64,000 nt of DNA from assembly GCA_004297825.1 (NCBI GenBank), contig SCSX01000093.1:1-64000 (forward strand), read 5' to 3'. Position numbers and translations under genes: made by a program. The notes beneath the pieces were generated by a model that worked only from the letters and a program-made list of their open reading frames with translations, did no database searches and was not told the DNA's origin. Of the stretch, positions 59,092-64,000 are shown one piece after another (position 1 is the stretch's first letter; every line of letters starts with the position of its first letter). This stretch comes from Spirochaetota bacterium (GTDB lineage Bacteria; Spirochaetota; UBA4802; UBA5368).

Positions 59092-59804
59092 TGTCCCTGA
59101 GCGTGACCATACGAAAGCGGCTTAAATTTATCGATCTGGATATGGCCTTCGAATGTTCCGACGGCAGGGTGCTGGTGATGATAGGGCCCTCGGGCGGGGG
59201 GAAGACTTCGATCATCCGCATGCTCGCGGGGCTCGACGCGCCCGATGAGGGAATAATTACTTTCCACGACCAGGTATGGTTCGATTCATCGCGCCGGATA
59301 AACGTACCGCCGCGCAAGCGCCGGCTGGGGTATGTCTTTCAGGATTACACCCTGTTCCCGCATCTGAATTTATATGATAATGCGGCATTTGCCGCCGTGA
59401 ATAAAAAAGACGTGGACGATCTTTTCGAACTCTTCAGCATCGGCCACCTGCGCACGCGCAAACCCGGCAAGGTGTCGGGCGGCGAGCGCCAGCGCTGCGC
59501 CATCTGCCAAGCCATGGCGAGAAGGCCGCAGGTCCTCCTTCTTGACGAACCCTTTTCGGCCCTCGACGCCATGACCCGAAGGGTGCTTCGCGAGGAGCTG
59601 AAAAACCTCAAGGGGAGATTCTCATTTCCGATCGTGTACGTAACGCATGACGTAAATGAGGCCCTCTACCTGGCGGACGAGATGCTCCCCGTCGTCCAGG
59701 GGAAAACGGATGAGGGCTGGATGAAGAAAATGACCGCCAGGAACCGTCAAGGCGGGAAAGCGTCAAGGGCCGCCAGGGAAACGAAGCTTGCGCTTGTGTA
59801 TTGA
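59091..59804 (+). CDS. modC: Molybdate ABC transporter ATP-binding protein (short)
   Basis: This 237-residue ATPase has Walker A GPSGGGKTS (about residues 31-39), the Q-loop in YVFQDYTLFPH, the signature VSGGERQRCAI and Walker B VLLLDEPFSALD. A switch His is in VTHDVNEA. Unlike the usual ModC of about 350 residues, it lacks the C-terminal Mop domain that senses molybdate. Feedback inhibition by molybdate is therefore probably missing or done elsewhere. It completes the modABC operon, with no modE in the window. Confidence 0.93.
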   Translation: MSLSVTIRKRLKFIDLDMAFECSDGRVLVMIGPSGGGKTSIIRMLAGLDAPDEGIITFHDQVWFDSSRRINVPPRKRRLGYVFQDYTLFPHLNLYDNAAFAAVNKKDVDDLFELFSIGHLRTRKPGKVSGGERQRCAICQAMARRPQVLLLDEPFSALDAMTRRVLREELKNLKGRFSFPIVYVTHDVNEALYLADEMLPVVQGKTDEGWMKKMTARNRQGGKASRAARETKLALVY

Positions 59805-59983
59805 GCGCTGTCGGTTCATCACCTGTGAAATGGGTTTCGCGAGCGCAGCACGTACACCATGTGTTGAACCTGTAGAATAACCCCCCTGTGACTGGTCAAT
59901 CTCCTTTTACCATGAAGATCCTATTGCCGCAATATATTATTTTCTCTACTTCCTCTTAAAATCCCGTTATCGGTGCACATTTA
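59805..59983. other. Gap between modC and the insertion sequence
   Basis: About 180 bases, becoming AT-rich toward the IS end. No gene, hairpin or repeat of note is visible. The left end of the IS begins at about 59984. Confidence 0.5.
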
Positions 59984-61563
59984 GACGTGGAACCATGCTC
60001 GATCTACCCATACCGGCATACTTTTCCTATAGTGTGCACCATGCAGTAGAGCATCCATTGCACATTGACCTTCTTTTTCGTACGCAGCGTAAACCGGTTC
60101 AATCCCTTGGCGCTGCACATGTTCGCGAACACCGGTTCGATGATTCCCATGCGGGCGCTGTATATTTTCCTGCCTTTAAGCGTATCGATCTTCGCCTTCA
60201 TCTCTTCCGAGAAGTTGCGGTTGAAATATTTCTCGATCACATACAGACTCCGCTGCCGGGTGTTTACGGAACGGAGGCATTTCTCCCTCCTGGAACATTT
60301 TCGGCAATCAGAGAGTAGCGCACGGTACACCCTCCCGGTAGTGTTGTTGAACGTCTGCCGGGTATGAAACTTCAAGATTCTTTTCTCGGGACAGACAAAG
60401 GTATTGGATTTTATGAAGTAAGTGAAATCTTCTTTCGTGTAAAGAGACCGCTTGGGGGGTTTATAGCGATCCCTGTCTATAAAACGAGGATCGCGTTTCC
60501 GGAACTGCTGGTCAGGTATGTAGGCGTCTATCTTTTCCGAGGACAGATACTTGATGTTCTCCTCGCAGAACGAACCCGTATCCGCAATCAGGCGTTTCCC
60601 TTCAAAAAAACGCTTCCCCAGACCCGCGTACCGGGCATTCTCCTTGGCCGTCGACACCAGCGGCTTTAAAAGCTCGTACTCTTGTCCGTTCCCAAAGGCC
60701 TCTGCCGCTACGACCACCTGGTGCTTGTCGTCGGCAAGCGCCATGCCGTTGTAGCCCTGTATTACACCCTTCGATGTTTTAATCTTTGCGCTTTCGTTAT
60801 CGGTGATATTGCTTTGTTTCTCCCCCTGGCGGGTTTTCACTTTCGGTTTCTCCCCTGCCAGGAAAGAATCGATCTTCCCGATTTTCTGCTTCATCCGGGC
60901 CACGCGTCTCTTTTCCCGCTTTTTGGCTTCTCTGTCTCGCGAATCATTTTTCCCGTGCTGCTTCACGAGCATGCGGACTGTTTTCTCCAGCTTGTCCCGC
61001 TTCCTCTTCAAGTCGGCAAAGGTGCCGCTGTATTCCTTGGACGCGTTTGAAGGCAATTTGCACCCATCGAGCGCAAAGGTGGTGCCACCCAGGAGATCGA
61101 GCTCGACGCAGTAAAGGAGCACATCAGAGAACAATTGCCGTACTTCGTTTTTCATTGAGCGAATGAAGTGCGCAATCGTAGTGAAATCCGGTTCAGTTGC
61201 TGCCGAAAGCGCTTTAAACACCACGTTCTCCCTGCACAGACGCTCGATTCTTCGCGAAGAGATCACTCCTCGCGCGTAGGCCAGGAGAACGATCTTGAGT
61301 AATATCTTCGGATCGTATGCGGGTGCACCGGTTTCCTCGTTGTTGAAACGCTTTTCAAGCGGCGAGATATCGATCTTTTCTTCAACGATGAAATGGATCG
61401 TGTACTCAAGCGTTCCCGGGATGATTTGTTCCTTGAAATTGACGGGAAGAAGGAGAGATTGGGCGTAATCGTAGTTCTTATAACGAGGCATGGCGTACCT
61501 CATTGCGTGAATTTGTTTAATGATGGGGTATTGACTCTGAAAAGTCAATTAATTTCCACGTCT
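59984..61563 (-). mobile_element. IS1182-family insertion sequence
   Basis: Ten-base terminal inverted repeats AGACGTGGAA (59984-59993) and TTCCACGTCT (61554-61563) bracket one transposase gene, giving an element of about 1.58 kb. Length, single frame and transposase type fit IS1182. I could not prove a target duplication. Its right end cuts into the attC of an integron cassette, so it inserted after the cassette array formed. Confidence 0.85.
60004..61503 (-). CDS. IS1182-family transposase
   Basis: This protein of about 499 residues is a DDE transposase. The N-terminal DUF772-type domain has MPRYKNYDYAQSLLLPVNF and YDPKILLKIVLLAYARGV. The catalytic acidic residues are probably in FALDGCKLPS, LIADTGSF and the late IEPVFANM. 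A Cys-rich CRKCSRREKC block near residue 410 is typical of the family's insert. A TTG at 61548 would add 15 residues; the ATG at 61503 (then 61491, PRYKNYDY) looks more natural. The gene appears intact, so the element may still be mobile. Confidence 0.9.
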   Translation of the reverse strand: MRYAMPRYKNYDYAQSLLLPVNFKEQIIPGTLEYTIHFIVEEKIDISPLEKRFNNEETGAPAYDPKILLKIVLLAYARGVISSRRIERLCRENVVFKALSAATEPDFTTIAHFIRSMKNEVRQLFSDVLLYCVELDLLGGTTFALDGCKLPSNASKEYSGTFADLKRKRDKLEKTVRMLVKQHGKNDSRDREAKKREKRRVARMKQKIGKIDSFLAGEKPKVKTRQGEKQSNITDNESAKIKTSKGVIQGYNGMALADDKHQVVVAAEAFGNGQEYELLKPLVSTAKENARYAGLGKRFFEGKRLIADTGSFCEENIKYLSSEKIDAYIPDQQFRKRDPRFIDRDRYKPPKRSLYTKEDFTYFIKSNTFVCPEKRILKFHTRQTFNNTTGRVYRALLSDCRKCSRREKCLRSVNTRQRSLYVIEKYFNRNFSEEMKAKIDTLKGRKIYSARMGIIEPVFANMCSAKGLNRFTLRTKKKVNVQWMLYCMVHTIGKVCRYG

Positions 61564-61584
61564 TTAGGATTTTCCTACAGACTC

Positions 61585-62312
61585 GTTAGGTGCAGTATTT
61601 TGGTGCTCTCTGCACGGATCATTAGGCAAACAGTATTTAATTCCACTAGTAATGCACGAAAAATTAGTGTAATTTTTGTCGTTTCTTCATCATTTTCAGA
61701 AGAATTTGCATCCGTTTTTGTCTGGTCGCTGGCTTCTTTGCTGTTTCTAATCGCCAAGCAATTGAATATGTATTTGCCTTATTCAGTGTTTTAAAAAATT
61801 CGTAGGCCTTTTGGTCTTTTTTAAGTATCGATAGAAAATCAGCGGGAATTTCCATTTGGCTGGGAGAATCATAAGCCTTGTCCCACCTGCCGTCTTTTTT
61901 TGCGGTCTCTATTTCTTTGAGTCCGGATGGTTGCATTCGCTTTTCTTCGACAAGCTGGGCCACTCGTGTTTTATTTCGCTTTGACCATATGCTCTTTGAT
62001 CTGCGTGGCGTGAATTTTTGAAGCCACGATTTTTCATCATACGCTTTTTTCTGACCGTCGATCCAACCAAAGCAAAGAGCTTCATCCAATGCCTCATCAT
62101 AGGTGATCGTTGCCTCGCCGGAATCTTTCTTGAAAATTCGAAGCCAAATACCATTATTGGATATGGCATAATTCATTGCAAGCCATTCCTTCCATTGCTT
62201 TGAGGATGCAAACGATTTTATGGGGGTTTCAGTATTTTTATTCATAGGATTATAATGCCTCCATACTCATTTCTATTTATAAATCACATTAGCGCCAAAA
62301 TATTGCACCTAA
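61585..62312 (-). mobile_element. Integron gene cassette 2 (truncated at its 3' end)
   Basis: Read on the minus strand, the cassette begins TTAGGTGCAATATTTTGG just after the G at 62313, holds the YdeI/OmdA-like gene, and reaches its R'' site ACCTAAC at 61591-61585. The 18 bases ending there (CCAAAATACTGCACCTAA) are the reverse complement of the cassette's own first 18 bases with one mismatch, as the cassette rule requires. The rest of its attC is missing because the IS1182 element starts about 20 bases further on. The cassette is AT-rich relative to the host DNA. Confidence 0.8.
61664..62245 (-). CDS. YdeI/OmdA-family protein (integron cassette cargo)
   Basis: This 193-residue protein matches the YdeI/OmdA family: SSKQWKEWLAMNYAISNNGIW, TYDEALDEALCFGWIDGQKK and FTPRRSKSIWSKRN are conserved, followed by IPADFLSILKKDQKAYEFF. 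Members are linked with bacteriocin protection, but mechanisms are unknown. The gene is AT-rich, unlike most of the window, and fills cassette 2. Its start lies 67 bases after the cassette start, so it may carry its own ribosome-binding site (GGAGGCATT-like) but probably relies on an upstream promoter. Confidence 0.88.
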   Translation of the reverse strand: MNKNTETPIKSFASSKQWKEWLAMNYAISNNGIWLRIFKKDSGEATITYDEALDEALCFGWIDGQKKAYDEKSWLQKFTPRRSKSIWSKRNKTRVAQLVEEKRMQPSGLKEIETAKKDGRWDKAYDSPSQMEIPADFLSILKKDQKAYEFFKTLNKANTYSIAWRLETAKKPATRQKRMQILLKMMKKRQKLH

Positions 62313-62464
62313 CGGTGCGGCTATACGACGTTTGCTGGTCGCGTAGCGATTGGCACATCTTTTTGCCGTAGCAAAAACGTGTGCCAAAAGCAAATGTGCC
62401 CGCAGGGCCGAGGAGCGCCCGGAACGCAGTGAGGACGCACAGGAGCGTATAGCCGCTGTTGTAC
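62307..62464 (-). repeat. attC recombination site of cassette 1
   Basis: On the minus strand the site runs from R'' GTACAAC (62464-62458) to R' GTTAGGT (62313-62307), the latter a perfect GTTRRRY. Next to them, 11-base arms CGTATAGCCGC (62446-62456) and GCGGCTATACG (62317-62327) are exact complements. A further hairpin, GGCACATCTTTTTGC / GCAAAAACGTGTGCC, lies at about 62351-62384. At 158 bases it is a long attC. A second GTTGTAC at 62514-62520 may be left from an older site. Confidence 0.8.
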
Positions 62465-63233
62465 GCTGGCCTGGCCGAAAATAGGCACTAAAAGCAAAGC
62501 CACGGATGGCGTTGTTGTACAAATAATTCTAGATTCTCACCGATTAATATAATAACTGCAATAGACTAAAATTCTTTAATAATTTCTTTAGCACAAATTC
62601 AGGCGCTATTTTGTTTCAAGTATCTGCTGAAATCCGACGCCCTGCCTCCAAACAATATCATTACGAACTGATAAAATACGCCAGCCATCGCTTGTTTTTG
62701 TAACACTCCCTGTAACTACCCCTCCGGCGAGAAAATAATTATCTTGGCTTTTTACACTCGTGTCGCCCAAACCCTCCTTCCATAAATGCATAGCGATTAA
62801 ATTTAATCGGAAGTTGGCATTTATTTCATCGGTTAAGTCAATAATAAATCCACTTGTAAGATGTTGTGTTGCTCTGAATCTTTTCATGCTATTTTCGTGG
62901 TTTGAAGAAATATCTTCAGGTCCTTCAAGTTCCTGACCATGTGGACGTTCAACAGTAGCGTTGTTTGCAAAGATATTTCTAAATATCTCTATGTTAAAAG
63001 TGCGTTTATCGAGTGCAGCAAAATATCGATTAACGGTTTCTGCGATTTCCAATTTGTCAATTGTCATAGTCTTTTACCTCACTTATAAATAAATTTGAAA
63101 ATTATTAAAATATTGGTTTTTAGCCCCCATATTTATTTTTAGGATTCATTATAACTTATTGCCTATCTTTTCATTTCCGGCAAGGATGCCGGAATTATTT
63201 TAATACAAAATCATCGGCCAGGCTTGCGTACAA
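62313..63233 (-). mobile_element. Integron gene cassette 1
   Basis: On the minus strand the cassette begins TTGTACGCAAGCCTGGCCGA at 63233. It carries the SnoaL-like gene and ends at the G of GTTAGGT (62313). The sequence before and at its R'' (CGGCCAGGCCAGCGTACAA, 62459-62477) is the reverse complement of the cassette's own first 19 bases with about two mismatches. This matches the rule that a cassette's R'' pairs with its own start. It is the first cassette next to the integrase-like gene, in the usual divergent order. Confidence 0.8.
62606..63067 (-). CDS. SnoaL-like (NTF2 fold) protein, integron cassette cargo
   Basis: This 153-residue protein fits the SnoaL_4/NTF2-like group: KLEIAETVNRYFAALDKRTF opens the cone-shaped fold, NIFANNATVERP follows, and WRILSVRNDIVWRQG closes it. 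These domains bind small hydrophobic ligands; some are isomerases or dehydratases, but residues for a given reaction are not evident. The gene is AT-rich. It is the sole gene of cassette 1, ending about 140 bases before the R'' of its attC. A plausible ribosome-binding site (GAGGTAAAAG) precedes the ATG. Confidence 0.85.
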   Translation of the reverse strand: MTIDKLEIAETVNRYFAALDKRTFNIEIFRNIFANNATVERPHGQELEGPEDISSNHENSMKRFRATQHLTSGFIIDLTDEINANFRLNLIAMHLWKEGLGDTSVKSQDNYFLAGGVVTGSVTKTSDGWRILSVRNDIVWRQGVGFQQILETK

Positions 63234-63399
63234 CTATAAATAGCCGAAATTCGTAATAACCATTAGAATATACGATTATCTGTCCAAAATAAAGTAAAAT
63301 ATCTTCGCATTAACTGAAAATGTTTAGCATTTCTGGACTCAAATTCGTATTAACCATTAGGAGAATGTGTTATCCTTTTAATGGAGGTACTGTGTCTTT
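63234..63399. promoter_or_regulatory. attI candidate with 20-base direct repeats
   Basis: The region between cassette 1 and the integrase-like gene holds two 20-base direct repeats, AAATTCGTAATAACCATTAG (63247-63266) and AAATTCGTATTAACCATTAG (63341-63360), differing in one base and 94 bases apart. In known integrons, direct repeats in attI bind the integrase. The cassette junction itself is GTTGTAC on the minus strand (63234-63228). The promoter of the integrase-like gene must also be here, but no clear boxes were found. Confidence 0.6.
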
Positions 63400-63954
63400 A
63401 TGAAAATCGAATTACTTCGTGATTTGCTCGATACATACGCCCACAAGGGCAGCCCAAAGTATATTTCAAACCTGGATCTGATGGAGTATTTCAAATCGAA
63501 AAAAAGCGAAATCGATTTCCATGATTTCTCCAGGGTGCGCGATTATTTTCTAAACGAACTAAAAGTTACAAGGTATGCGTTCACGGAGATCTCAGCATGG
63601 TTCAAAGACAATTCACCGGGTTCCGATAAAGAGCGGGACGCGAATAGCATCGAACCTCCCGGCATGGAGCGCTTCAGGGAGGCGCTCGTCCTCAAGCGCT
63701 ATTCCCGCAAAACCGTCAAAGCCTACCTGGGAGCGCTGCGGCGCGCGAACGCCTGGTTCGTCAGAGAGAAGGGAATATCGGCCGACCGGATATGTACCGG
63801 CAACGCGCGGGAGTATTTTCTCTACCTCACGGCGGAAAAAGGAGTATCGGTATCGCTTGTGCGTATGCACCGCTTCGCGCTCGCCTCGTATTTTAAAATC
63901 GTCATGGACCGCGAGCTCGATGAAAGGCGCCCTCACGTTGCGCATCGTTTCTGA
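63400..63954 (+). CDS. Truncated integron-integrase-like tyrosine recombinase (N-terminal part)
   Basis: This 184-residue protein has an unusual N-terminal extension (about residues 1-85). A core-binding domain follows (about 90-175): GMERFREALVLKRYSRKTVK, AWFVREKGISADRI and EYFLYLTAEKGVSVSLVRM. These align by eye with the same region of IntI1 (LHYSLRTEQAY, FLSWLANERKVSVSTHRQA). The catalytic domain with Arg, His, Arg and Tyr is absent, because the frame ends at 63952 inside a dispersed repeat that begins at 63920. A GGAGG site precedes the ATG. Position and divergent orientation relative to the cassettes suggest it was the integrase of this integron. It could be an unrelated XerC/D-like fragment. 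Confidence 0.7.
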   Translation: MKIELLRDLLDTYAHKGSPKYISNLDLMEYFKSKKSEIDFHDFSRVRDYFLNELKVTRYAFTEISAWFKDNSPGSDKERDANSIEPPGMERFREALVLKRYSRKTVKAYLGALRRANAWFVREKGISADRICTGNAREYFLYLTAEKGVSVSLVRMHRFALASYFKIVMDRELDERRPHVAHRF

Positions 63955-63986
63955 AAAATGGAAAGCCTCTTACCGGAACAGCGAGT
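63920..63986 (+). repeat. Dispersed repeat family 2, copy C, at the end of the integrase-like gene
   Basis: ATGAAAGGCGCCCTCAC at 63920 and GCATCGTTTCTGAAA further on match 57457-57490, and CCGGAACA resembles the later part. The integrase-like frame runs into it and stops 35 bases later. This implies that the repeat inserted into, or replaced, the rest of the gene. Confidence 0.5.
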
Positions 63987-64000
63987 TTGGCTGGAACGCA

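Overview
The window is GC-rich DNA from a Gram-negative, probably anaerobic and motile bacterium. Many exported lipoproteins, outer-membrane barrels, an orphan FlgM with its own sigma-28 promoter, several HD-GYP proteins and large 7TMR-type sensor kinases suggest Spirochaetota. This placement is an inference from gene content; there is no rRNA gene to confirm it. No tRNA, rRNA or CRISPR array was seen.

Region 1 (1-9451): a TetR/FadR-type regulator with a perfect palindromic operator, a receiver-PAS-PAS-histidine kinase, then a scattered CoA-thioester set: a 4-hydroxybutyryl-CoA dehydratase homologue with all four iron-sulfur ligands, an SDR, a 3-hydroxyacyl-CoA dehydrogenase and a long-chain acyl-CoA synthetase. 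Copies of a dispersed palindromic repeat lie between them. Region 2 (9452-14065): an MFS transporter, a small membrane protein, an HD-GYP protein, a MarR regulator and a membrane protein.

Region 3 (14157-21208): a co-directional catabolic cluster behind a pair of palindromic operators: MFS transporter, FAD flavoprotein, [2Fe-2S] protein, L-2-amino-thiazoline-4-carboxylate (ATC) hydrolase, L-cysteine desulfidase and M20 amidohydrolase. Together these could import a cysteine-derived thiazoline or N-substituted cysteine and break it down to pyruvate, ammonia and sulfide.

Region 4 (21248-43312): ordinary accessory genes (SGNH hydrolases, HEPN/MNT pair, AlkZ-like winged helix, SRPBCC and RibD-C proteins), a lipoprotein island with gene fossils (26721-31401), a double-kinase hybrid sensor with its sigma-54 activator (31864-36449), flgM, a methyltransferase, an AraC regulator, and an HD-GYP/HicB pair.

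Region 5 (43313-57389): about 14 kb of minus-strand exported proteins behind a good promoter. Three large lipoproteins are built from short helical repeats of a kind I do not recognise. They are interleaved with two paralogous outer-membrane barrels and a zincin with an NHL propeller. The last four genes overlap or nearly abut, so the set looks like one cell-envelope system. This is the best candidate for an undescribed system.

Region 6 (57661-64000): modABC, an IS1182-family element, then an integron: two AT-rich minus-strand cassettes (SnoaL-like and YdeI/OmdA-like) whose boundaries can be proved by start/R'' complementarity, a long attC, an attI candidate with 20-bp direct repeats, and a divergent integron-integrase-like gene that is truncated inside a dispersed repeat. 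The IS has cut the distal cassette.
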